Shown: positions 8,471 to 15,841 of the stretch, piece by piece
Layout of the letters: the number at the start of each line of letters is the position of its first letter
How positions within the stretch are numbered: the first letter of the stretch is position 1
Source: Hymenobacter polaris
GTDB lineage: Bacteria > Bacteroidota > Bacteroidia > Cytophagales > Hymenobacteraceae
Direction of reading: 5' to 3'
DNA: 64,000 bases
NCBI RefSeq assembly: GCF_012927305.1
Contig: NZ_JABBGH010000001.1
Coordinates: 992,001 to 1,056,000 of the forward strand
Position numbers and translations under genes: made by a program
The notes under the pieces: generated by a model
What the model was told of the DNA's origin: nothing
The model's database searches: none
The model's input: only the letters and a program-made list of their open reading frames with translations

Positions 8471-9287
8471 AGCGCGTGAGGCCGTGGTCCAGCACGTTCA
8501 CAAACTGCTCGCCAAACTCGTGGGCGCATTGCAGCGAGCGGGCCGTAATGAACGGATAGTCAACGATAACCGACGTTTCCTTGCCGAAATTGCCGTGATA
8601 CTGCCCAGTGGGCCCTACGGCGTCGGCCAGGATATACTCGAGCACGTACGGCGGCGGCCCCATGTTGAGGTCGGTGTGCAGAAAGCCCGTGCCATCGTGG
8701 TAGTCATACTCGATGCAGTGGCCCGTGACGTGCTTGCCGGCGATGATGGGCTTGCGCAGGTTGAAGTCGCGGGCAAAAACCAGCGGCGCCACGCCGTAGC
8801 AGATGGCCGCGATGGGCAGGTTTTTCTGGTAAAAACCCAGGATGATGTCGTGCACCCGCTGGTTGTTTACCATGTCGATGATGGGGCCGCTGCCCCCCAC
8901 CAGCAGCAGGCCGGCGTACTCAGCGGTAAGGGCGTCCTGCGCCTTTTTTACGTCGGTAAAATAGTGCTCAAACTCGCGCAAGAAATTGGGTTTAGAGAAG
9001 TACGGCCGCTCGGGCACTTCAGCCGCCATATTGCGCCGTTCCTCCAGGCGGTTGGTGGCTTCGAAGGCTTTGACCAGCTCGGCATCGCCGGCCGTGGTCA
9101 CGCACACCCCTAGGGGCGGGTCCACGTAGGTGGTGTCGTAGCTTGGGGGTAAGGCCTCAGCTTTTTTGCCGGTTGGCGTCATAAACTCGACGGTGTAGCC
9201 GGCCTCTTCCAGCTTGGCCAGCGGGCCTACTAGCTCGATGCCCCAGTAGCCATACTCCGAGAGGATAGCCAGTATTTTTTTAGACAT
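8460..9287 (-). CDS. DJ-1/PfpI family protein, 275 aa
   Basis: A type 1 glutamine amidotransferase-like/DJ-1 protein, longer than the roughly 190-residue core. N-terminal KKILAILSEYGYWGIELVGP carries the conserved acidic position, the middle holds GLLLVGGSGPIIDMVNN, and AAICYGVAPLVF is the nucleophile elbow with Cys. The second half of the elbow region and HVTGHCIEYDYHDGTG resemble long PfpI-like members that may act as glyoxalase III or hydratases. It is the first gene of the minus-strand run, starting at ATG 9287. It differs in sequence from the DJ-1 protein at 1-377, so the two are not a recent duplication. Confidence 0.9.
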   Translation of the reverse strand: MSKKILAILSEYGYWGIELVGPLAKLEEAGYTVEFMTPTGKKAEALPPSYDTTYVDPPLGVCVTTAGDAELVKAFEATNRLEERRNMAAEVPERPYFSKPNFLREFEHYFTDVKKAQDALTAEYAGLLLVGGSGPIIDMVNNQRVHDIILGFYQKNLPIAAICYGVAPLVFARDFNLRKPIIAGKHVTGHCIEYDYHDGTGFLHTDLNMGPPPYVLEYILADAVGPTGQYHGNFGKETSVIVDYPFITARSLQCAHEFGEQFVNVLDHGLTRYGW

Positions 9288-9799
9288 GAAACGAAGAGAT
9301 GAATGAGTGGCAGGTATTTTTTCGGTACGTATTAATACTTGGCTTACAAGTCAATAAGAAGCCGAGCAACTCCGCCAGCGGCGGTTTGCGGGGGGTGGCA
9401 GCCGGCAGGAAGTGCGGCCAGGCGGGGGCAGCAGCTCGCCCTGGCCCCGGCGAAACGCCGGGCCAAAAAGCGACTGAATACCGTTGTAGAAAAGGGTGCT
9501 AACTGGGTGAAAGCCGGTCGATGGTCAAAGATGTTGACTGGTTGCCCGCAGGCCAACAAAATGGTGTAAACGACCCAAGAACTCTTGTAAACAACCGATA
9601 AAAGGTTGTGAAGCGCGCGCCTTAATCCGCGCTTAAAGCAGGAAGTAGCAGGCCCGCCTAGCGATGCTAAATCAACTAGGCAACCCTACCCTATTAGTAG
9701 TCCGTAGGAAAATAAAATATAATTTTTTAGTGGTTAGTGGCTACATAGCGTTGGCGCAACCTCTACTTTTGCACCACGCTCTACTGCTCTACTTTTGCT
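9288..9799. other. Intergenic region between divergent units
   Basis: About 510 bp between the start of the minus-strand SnoaL/ThDP/GMC run and the plus-strand LytTR regulator. I see no convincing gene. It should contain the promoters of both units. The part near 9680-9780 is AT-rich and includes a TAnnTTTG box for the regulator. A short direct repeat, CTCTACTTTTGC, occurs twice (about 9761-9772 and 9787-9798), the second copy abutting the start codon. No clear minus-strand promoter was identified. Confidence 0.5.
9764..9771 (+). promoter_or_regulatory. Candidate Bacteroidota -7 box (TACTTTTG)
   Basis: TACTTTTG matches the TAnnTTTG -7 element of Bacteroidota primary-sigma promoters and lies about 28 bp before the LytTR regulator ATG. 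I see no good TTTG -33 box at the usual spacing, so the call rests on the -7 match, the AT-rich upstream context and the position. Confidence 0.4.
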
Positions 9800-10567
9800 A
9801 TGTCTGCACCTACTGGCGGCTTTCATGTACTGTTAATTGAGGATGAAGCCGTGCTAGCCCTGGACTTGACCGATATTTTGGAAGCCGAGGGGTACACCGT
9901 GGTTGGCCCGGTGGCCAGCGGCCCCGAAGCCCTCGAACTATTTCGCCAGCAACCAGTAGACCTGCTGCTATGCGACGTGCGTCTGCAAGGCCCCTGGAAC
10001 GGCATCGACACGGCCCAGCGGCTGTTGGCCGAGCGCGTCGTGCCCCTGGTTTACCTCACGGCGCTGGCCGACCGCGACACCCTAATGCAGGCCCTAGGTA
10101 CCATGCCTGCCGCCTACCTCACCAAGCCCGTGAGCGTGGCGGGCCTGCGCGCCGCCATTGAAGTGGCGCGCCAAAGCAGCAGCAACCCGCCCGCGCCGCA
10201 GCCCCCAGCGCCCAGCCCCCGCCCTACCGGCGAGGCGCGCGAAATACTGCTACGCCGCGACGACTACATCTACCTGAAATACAACTACCAGTTCGTGCGG
10301 CTGGCCCTGGGCGACATTGTGGTGCTGGAAGCCGACAACACCTCGACCATTGTGGTGACGGCCGGGCCCCGCTACTCGCTGCGGCTGTCGCTGGCGGCCA
10401 TCCTCGAGCAGCTGCGCTACCCCTCGCTGGTGCGGGTGCACCGCTCGTTTGCCCTCAACCTGGCGCACGTCACAGCTTTTAGCGATACGGAGGCCATTGC
10501 GCACGGCATATCGGTGCCGCTGGGGCGGCAGTACAAGGGGGAGTTTTTGCGCCATTTTCATGCCTAG
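9800..10567 (+). CDS. LytTR-family response regulator, 255 aa
   Basis: Receiver domain at residues 8-125 with the acidic pair E14/D15, the phospho-acceptor D59 (LLLCDVRLQG) and the switch Lys in AAYLTKPVS. A Pro-rich linker (NPPAPQPPAPSPRP) leads to a C-terminal LytTR DNA-binding domain (about 150-255) containing LRYPSLVRVHRSFALNL, the typical R-V-H-R-S-F motif. It would bind DNA when phosphorylated by a partner kinase; the TPR-HisKA_2 kinase gene 236 bp downstream on the same strand is the obvious partner. Its location directly upstream of the SnoaL cluster makes that cluster a candidate target, which is inference only. Confidence 0.93.
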   Translation: MSAPTGGFHVLLIEDEAVLALDLTDILEAEGYTVVGPVASGPEALELFRQQPVDLLLCDVRLQGPWNGIDTAQRLLAERVVPLVYLTALADRDTLMQALGTMPAAYLTKPVSVAGLRAAIEVARQSSSNPPAPQPPAPSPRPTGEAREILLRRDDYIYLKYNYQFVRLALGDIVVLEADNTSTIVVTAGPRYSLRLSLAAILEQLRYPSLVRVHRSFALNLAHVTAFSDTEAIAHGISVPLGRQYKGEFLRHFHA

Positions 10568-10769
10568 GGCCCGCGGGGGGGCTAGGGTAGCCAGCCAGGC
10601 TTGGGGCCCGCTTTGTAGCTCGCTGGCAGCCGGGTAGGCGGGCGCAGCAGTGGCAGGGCCAGGCGTGGGCCAGGGGCATGTAACCTGGTTCAGCCCGCCG
10701 TTTCCGCAGCTCAACCCAGGCCAGAGCTTGTTGGTCTAACAAGGTGACGGGCGGGCTTTTATCCATCCC

Positions 10770-10777
10770 TAAATTTG
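10770..10777 (+). promoter_or_regulatory. Candidate Bacteroidota -7 box (TAAATTTG)
   Basis: TAAATTTG is a full TAnnTTTG match placed 26 bp before the ATG at 10804 of the sensor kinase, giving a short leader. No clear -33 TTTG is seen. A short palindrome CTTGTTGGTCTAACAAG lies about 30 bp upstream (near 10728-10744) and might be an operator or weak hairpin. Confidence 0.4.
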
Positions 10778-10803
10778 CCGGTAGTATTTACTGCCTGCTT
10801 AGT

Positions 10804-12594
10804 ATGATGTGGCGCGTTGCCTTCTGCTTATTACTGCTGTGCGGCGGGCTGCCCCAGGCCGCGCGGGCTGAGGCGCCGGCAGTGGGTCGTACCGAAAGCG
10901 AGCAAATTCAGCTGCTGCTCGGCCGCGACAATGCAGCCGCGCTGCGCCGCAGCCGGGCCCTGGTGGCCCGCGCGCAGCATGGCCCGCCGGCCGCCTTGGC
11001 CGAAGGCTACTGGCTGCTGGGCTGCGCGCTCCGCAACCAGAGCCGCTTCGATTCGAGTTTGTACTACGGCCAGCGCTCGCTTACGCTCTACAGCCGGCTG
11101 GGGCAGCCTACCGGCATGGCCAGCGCCTACACCCTGCTGGCCCAAACCTACAAGCGCCTGGCCGATGCCCAGCACGTAACCAAGCTGACCGAGCAGGCCC
11201 TGAACCTGGCTACCCTGGCCGTGGCGGCGGGCCAGCAGGCCCAGCCGCCGGCCGTGCTTAGCCGGGCCTACGTGCTGCAAGGCATCATTTACCGCGACCT
11301 GAAGCTGTACGACTCGGCGCGCGTCTGCTACCAGCGGGCCATGGTGGTGGCGCGCCGCTACCCGCTGCTGCCCTCGTCGCTGCCCGTGGCCTACGCCGAC
11401 TACGGCCAGCTACTGATGGAAGCCGACCACCAGCCGGCGGCGGCCATCGAATGGTTTCGGCGAGCCATTCCGCTCTACCGGCGCGAGGACAACCGCAACG
11501 GCCTGGAGCACGCCTACCGCAACCTGAGCTGGGCCTACCAGAAGCTAGGCGATACCGCGCAGGCGGTAGCCACGGCCGATTCTAGCCTGGCGCTCGGGCG
11601 CGCCAGCGGCGACCCGCACCGCCTCAACAACTCGCTGGAGGTAGCCTACTCGGCCTACCGCGCCGCCGGGCGGCTGGCCCCCGCGCTCGACCTGCTGGCC
11701 GCCTGGAAGGAAAGCACCGATAAGCTAGCGTCGGCCGATATTGTGAGCGCGGTGACGGCAACGCGCGCCTCTTATGAGCTAGAGCAGCAGGCAAGCCGCA
11801 TTGGGCGCCTCAATCGTAGCAACCAGCAGCAGAGGCGCCTGCTGTGGGACCTGGGGGTGAGCCTGGCGCTAGTGCTGGGCCTGCTGGGCTTGGTGCTGGG
11901 GCAGTACTGGGCGCTGCGACGCTCCAACCGGCGCTTGTCGGCCAGCAGCCGCATCATCGAGGCCAACCATACGCAGCTCACGGCGCAGTCGGAGCGGCTG
12001 GCGGTGCTGCTGCAGGAAGTGCACCACCGCATCAAAAACAACCTGGCCACGGTGGCGGGCCTGCTGCGCCTGCAGGCAGCCCGCCTCACCGACCCGGAAG
12101 CCTTGCGCGCCATGCGCGAAAGCCAGCAGCGCATCGAGGCCATCTCGCTGCTGCACCAAGGGCTCTACCAAACGTCCGACGTGTCGACCGTGGATATGCG
12201 CCGCTACATCACCGACCTCACGCAGAGTTTGTGGGCTACCCACCAAACCTCCAAGGAAATTGACTTGCAGCTGGAGCTGGCCACGGTGCACCTGGACGTG
12301 GAAGTGGCCGTGCCCCTGGGCCTGCTGCTGAACGAGTTGGTGACGAATGCCTTTAAGCACGCTTTCGACCAGGCCGACACCCCTAGGCTGCGCGTGGCGT
12401 TTGGCCCCGATGCCAGCGGCCGGCTCCTGCTGGAGGTGCAGGACAACGGCCCGGGCTTCAACCCGGCGGTGCAGGCTAATAATCGCTTCGGCCGGCGCCT
12501 TATTCCGGCCCTGGCCAAGCAGCTGGCGGCGCAGCTTTCGCTAAGCATCACCGACGGCACGCACTACCAGCTGCTGCTACCCTGCCCTACCTAG
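10804..12594 (+). CDS. TPR-containing sensor histidine kinase (HisKA_2 type), 596 aa
   Basis: An N-terminal signal sequence (MMWRVAFCLLLLCGGLPQAA) is followed by a periplasmic region of TPR-like helical repeats (about residues 45-350; motifs such as SSLYYGQRSLTLYSRLGQP and ARVCYQRAMVVARRY). One transmembrane segment lies near residue 360-380 (LGVSLALVLGLLGLVLGQYW). The cytoplasmic HisKA_2 domain carries EVHHRIKNNLATVAGLL with the phospho-acceptor His. The HATPase domain has the N box NELVTNAFKHAF and the G box DNGPGF. The ATG at 10804 was preferred over an upstream GTG because it begins the signal peptide. It probably phosphorylates the LytTR regulator upstream; the sensed signal is unknown. 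Confidence 0.9.
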   Translation: MMWRVAFCLLLLCGGLPQAARAEAPAVGRTESEQIQLLLGRDNAAALRRSRALVARAQHGPPAALAEGYWLLGCALRNQSRFDSSLYYGQRSLTLYSRLGQPTGMASAYTLLAQTYKRLADAQHVTKLTEQALNLATLAVAAGQQAQPPAVLSRAYVLQGIIYRDLKLYDSARVCYQRAMVVARRYPLLPSSLPVAYADYGQLLMEADHQPAAAIEWFRRAIPLYRREDNRNGLEHAYRNLSWAYQKLGDTAQAVATADSSLALGRASGDPHRLNNSLEVAYSAYRAAGRLAPALDLLAAWKESTDKLASADIVSAVTATRASYELEQQASRIGRLNRSNQQQRRLLWDLGVSLALVLGLLGLVLGQYWALRRSNRRLSASSRIIEANHTQLTAQSERLAVLLQEVHHRIKNNLATVAGLLRLQAARLTDPEALRAMRESQQRIEAISLLHQGLYQTSDVSTVDMRRYITDLTQSLWATHQTSKEIDLQLELATVHLDVEVAVPLGLLLNELVTNAFKHAFDQADTPRLRVAFGPDASGRLLLEVQDNGPGFNPAVQANNRFGRRLIPALAKQLAAQLSLSITDGTHYQLLLPCPT

Positions 12595-12698
12595 CTAATC
12601 AGCCCCAAACCCAGTTAGGGATAGGCCGGCCCCTAGGGGCCAGCTGGGCGGCGAAGTGCTTTAAAGTCCAGCGGCGGAGCTCGCACTGCCCTAGGGCC

Positions 12699-12817
12699 CT
12701 AAAACAGCCCTTGGGCAAACAAGTACAAGTTGTGGCGCCACACGGGCCAGGCGTAGCCACCGGGATACTCGCTGTATTCGTGTACTTGATGCCCAACTCA
12801 TCCAGCCAGATGCGCAT
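12699..12817 (-). pseudogene. Frameshifted 3' remnant of an esterase (enterochelin/feruloyl esterase-like)
   Basis: Only the C-terminal tail survives. From 12817 one frame reads MRIWLDELGIKYT; a one-base frame change then gives EYSEYPGGYAWPVWRHNLY and ends LFAQGLF with a stop at 12699. The joined text matches the C-terminus of alpha/beta-hydrolase esterases related to enterochelin esterase and to xylan-associated feruloyl/acetyl esterases, where the His of the catalytic triad lies in the GGH/GGY-x-W-P-x-W segment. Here the triad His position (GGHTW in relatives) reads GGYAW. No upstream part of the gene is present. It lies directly beyond the last GH43 gene on the same strand, so it was probably part of that glycan locus. 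Confidence 0.6.
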
Positions 12818-12842
12818 GGCACTTTAGTGGCGGCTAAGTCAA

Positions 12843-14189
12843 TCACTCAAACCGCACCCAGTCAACGGCAACGGGCGCACTGGTTTTGGCGGCCACGACC
12901 AGCGCGTGCGTGCCGGGCTGGAAGCTGGCTAAGGGCGCTTTTATTTCCTGCCACTCGCTGCCTTTCGGCACGGCTACCTGGGCTAGCACCGGGCCGGTGG
13001 CGCCGTCGGTGCGCAGCTGCACTGTGGCGCCGGCGGCGGTCCGCACACGCAGCGTCACTGCCTTAAGGGCCTGCTTGCCAAAGGCTACGCCGTTGTACTG
13101 CACCCAGCCCTGGCTGTCGGCCAGCAGTGTTTGCCAGCCCAGGAAAGGGTTGGCCGGGTCTAGGAAGGCAATGGTGGCGCCGCGGCTGCTCAGGCGGCTG
13201 TAGCGGTCCACCTGAATTTTTTGGCGGGCCGCGGTCAGGCCCACGCCGCGCAGGGTGGGCACTACCTTGCGGATGGCCCCGTCGGGCTCAAAAAACAGGC
13301 TGTCCAGGCGAATGGACCGGCTTTTGTCGAACTGGGGCGACAAGTCGTTGTGGTGGTAGAACAGGTACCACTGGTTGCGGAACTGCGTGATGGAGTGGTG
13401 GTTGGTCCAGCAGCCGGTCGGCGACTCGTCCATGATAACGCCCCGCACGGTAAACGGCCCTAGGGGGCTGGGGCTGGTGGCGTATTCGAGGCGCTCCGTC
13501 TTGTTGGCCACGTGCGGGTAGGTGAGGTAGTAAATCCCCTTGCGCTCAAACATGTACGGCCCTTCCTTGAGGCCTTTGGTGGGCAGCTCGCCTAGCGTCA
13601 CGGGCGCCGAGGCCAGCTCCAGCATATTGGGCTGGAGCTTGGCGGCGTAGAGGTGGCCCTGCGACCAGTAGAGGTAGGCCTGCCCGTCGCGGTCGATAAA
13701 CACGTTGGGGTCGATGCCGTGCACGCCGCGGATGGGCAGCGGCTGCGGCACGAAGGGGCCAGTGGGCTGGTCGGCCACGGCCACGCCCACCCTAAAACCC
13801 TTGCCGTCAGTGGTATCCCTAGGGGTGCTCGGGAAGTAAAAGTAGTATTTGCCGTTGCGGGCAATGCAGTCGGGCGCCCACATGCTGTAGCTGTCGGGCT
13901 TCACCCAGGGCACCTGGTTCTGGGTCACGATGACGCCGTGGTCGGTCCAGTCGGTGAGGTTGGCCGACGAAAACACGTGGTAGTCCGCCATGCAAAACCA
14001 GCCCACGCGCCCGCGCCCCGGCGTGGCCAGGATGTCGTGCGACGGGTACACGTACACCCGGCCGTTGAACACGCGCGCCGACGGGTCGGCGGTGAATTGA
14101 GTGGTAATCAGCGGGTTTTGGGCTTTGGCGGCGGCGCCCAGCAAAAGCGCCAGTCCACTCAGCAGGTAAGGCAGTTTACGAAGTAGCAT
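12843..14189 (-). CDS. Glycoside hydrolase family 43 protein with C-terminal CBM6-like domain, 448 aa
   Basis: A secreted GH43: signal peptide MLLRKLPYLLSGLALLLGAA ending near AAKAQ. The five-bladed propeller has the general base Asp in QFTADPSARVF, the second Asp in HGIDPNVFIDRDG, and the acid Glu in GLKEGPYMFERKG. The C-terminal 120 residues (from about 320) look like a carbohydrate-binding jelly roll of the CBM6 kind. GH43 enzymes remove arabinose or xylose from arabinoxylan or arabinan; which one cannot be said. It is the last intact gene of the minus-strand glycan set, 12 bp after another GH43, so the genes are probably co-transcribed. Confidence 0.9.
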   Translation of the reverse strand: MLLRKLPYLLSGLALLLGAAAKAQNPLITTQFTADPSARVFNGRVYVYPSHDILATPGRGRVGWFCMADYHVFSSANLTDWTDHGVIVTQNQVPWVKPDSYSMWAPDCIARNGKYYFYFPSTPRDTTDGKGFRVGVAVADQPTGPFVPQPLPIRGVHGIDPNVFIDRDGQAYLYWSQGHLYAAKLQPNMLELASAPVTLGELPTKGLKEGPYMFERKGIYYLTYPHVANKTERLEYATSPSPLGPFTVRGVIMDESPTGCWTNHHSITQFRNQWYLFYHHNDLSPQFDKSRSIRLDSLFFEPDGAIRKVVPTLRGVGLTAARQKIQVDRYSRLSSRGATIAFLDPANPFLGWQTLLADSQGWVQYNGVAFGKQALKAVTLRVRTAAGATVQLRTDGATGPVLAQVAVPKGSEWQEIKAPLASFQPGTHALVVAAKTSAPVAVDWVRFE

Positions 14190-14201
14190 GGAGCTAGGGA
14201 G

Positions 14202-15791
14202 TTACCGGGGGCCGATAGTGGTGTTTGCAAGGCGGAAGTAGTCGAAATCGGCGTAGCCGCCGGCCCGCTTGGTGGCATAGTTGAACAGCCCGAACCGGTA
14301 GCCCATGAAGTGCGGCAGCGTATACGCCATTTTGAGCGGCACCCCGATGGCTTGCCATGCCTTGCCATCGAGGCTGTAGTAGAAAGTGGCCACGTCCCGG
14401 CGGTCCGTGAAGTCGCACGCGGCTTTGAAGTAGACGGTGTTCTGCGTTAGCGGCAGGCGCTGCAGCTCCACGGGCTTCTCCGATTCGGCGCTCACCATGA
14501 CAATGAACTTCGCGCCGTGGCGGGCATCAACTCCCACCAGGCCGTAGCGCTTTTGCAGCAGGGCCAGGCCGGCAAAATCACCGTCCTGGAGGTGCGATAC
14601 ATCCAGGGCCGTAGTGCCGGCGCAGGTGGGCCCAATGGTGCGCTGCGTCAGGGTGTTACGGGCCAGCAGGAAGGTGGTATCCAGGCGGCCGGTTTTGAGG
14701 CGCAGGTAACCGGGGCGCTCGGCCACCGACCAGAGGGCGTTGTCGGGGTTGTGGTTCCACTGCCACACCAGCGGCAGGGCGGGCTCGCCCCTGCGCCGCG
14801 CAAACTCATCCGAAGCCACCAGGCCCGGCACCGGGCCGGTGCTGGGGGGCAGGGCCAGCGTGGCGGGCACTTTGCCGGCGGTGCCCAGCACCGGCCAGCC
14901 GTCGGCCCAGGCCACGGGCACCAGGTACGGAATGCGGCCTACGGCCCCAAAATCGCGAAATAAATAGGCAAACCACCGCCCGTCGGGCGTGTCGATGAGC
15001 CCGCCCTGCGCCACGCCCAGGTCTTGCAGCGCCACCCGGCCCTCGTAGGGGCCCGTGAGCTTGGCGGCCCGGTGCACCACCACCGTGCGCATGCCGCCCC
15101 TAGGCCACACAATGTTGAAAAGGTAGTACTGGCCCCTGATTTTAAACAGCTGTGAGCCCTCGGCGGGCAAGCTGATGTCGGGGCCGGCCGGGGCGCTGGC
15201 GTTCTCGATAAGCACCTGCGCCGTAGCGCCGGGCTTCACCCCCGACGCGTCGGCCGTCAGCTCAAGCAGGTGCAGCCGGCCGGCGCCGTACACCAGGTAC
15301 ACGCGCCCATCGTCGTCAAAAAACAGGGAGTGGTCGTGGTAGCTTGGCTTGAAGGAGGCGACTTTCCAGGGCCCTTTCTCGATATCTCGGGTGGAGTAAA
15401 CGTAGGTTTTGCCGGTCGTTTGGGCGAAGGTCGTGACGTAGTACGTGCCCTGGTGCAGTCGCAGGCTGCTCGCCCACGAGCCCCGGCCGTAGGTGCTTTG
15501 GCCGTGGGTTAGCGTCAGCGCATCGAGGCTGGCCAGCGTGTCGTAGGCGTAGCTGACAAGGTGCCAGTTCACGAGGTCCGTCGATCTCATAATCGGCACG
15601 CCGGGGCTCAGGTGCATGGTCGTGCTGCTCATGTAGTAGGTCTTCCCTACCCGAATCATCGACATGTCGGGCACGTCGGCGAAGATGATGGGGTTTTGCG
15701 CCGGCCGCACTTGCGCCGCCAGCGGCGAAGCAGCCGCGGCGGCGAGGGCTATTGCGCAGCCTAAAGCACTGCGCTTGAGAGAGTAAGGCAT
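14202..15791 (-). CDS. Glycoside hydrolase family 43 protein with C-terminal beta-sandwich, 529 aa
   Basis: A signal peptide (MPYSLKRSALGCAIALAAAA, ending SPLAAQ) precedes a GH43 propeller. Candidate catalytic residues are the Asp in FADVPDMSMIRVG, the Asp in YHDHSLFFDDDG and the Glu in LPAEGSQLFKIRG. The C-terminal ~190 residues (from about 335, ASDEFARRRGEPALPLVWQW onward) resemble the DUF1349-like beta-sandwich typical of GH43 beta-xylosidases such as subfamily 12. A likely activity is exo-acting beta-xylosidase or arabinofuranosidase on hemicellulose fragments, by family analogy. The downstream GH43 follows after 12 bp; the GH97 gene lies 50 bp upstream. Confidence 0.9.
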   Translation of the reverse strand: MPYSLKRSALGCAIALAAAAASPLAAQVRPAQNPIIFADVPDMSMIRVGKTYYMSSTTMHLSPGVPIMRSTDLVNWHLVSYAYDTLASLDALTLTHGQSTYGRGSWASSLRLHQGTYYVTTFAQTTGKTYVYSTRDIEKGPWKVASFKPSYHDHSLFFDDDGRVYLVYGAGRLHLLELTADASGVKPGATAQVLIENASAPAGPDISLPAEGSQLFKIRGQYYLFNIVWPRGGMRTVVVHRAAKLTGPYEGRVALQDLGVAQGGLIDTPDGRWFAYLFRDFGAVGRIPYLVPVAWADGWPVLGTAGKVPATLALPPSTGPVPGLVASDEFARRRGEPALPLVWQWNHNPDNALWSVAERPGYLRLKTGRLDTTFLLARNTLTQRTIGPTCAGTTALDVSHLQDGDFAGLALLQKRYGLVGVDARHGAKFIVMVSAESEKPVELQRLPLTQNTVYFKAACDFTDRRDVATFYYSLDGKAWQAIGVPLKMAYTLPHFMGYRFGLFNYATKRAGGYADFDYFRLANTTIGPR

Positions 15792-15841
15792 GAGCCAGAA
15801 GTTAGCGGTGCGAGGGTATCAATTGCCGTTCGGCCAGGGCC

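Noticed and set aside
10728..10744. Palindrome CTTGTTGGTCTAACAAG as a terminator after the LytTR gene
   Set aside because: The stem is only 6 bp and no U run follows.
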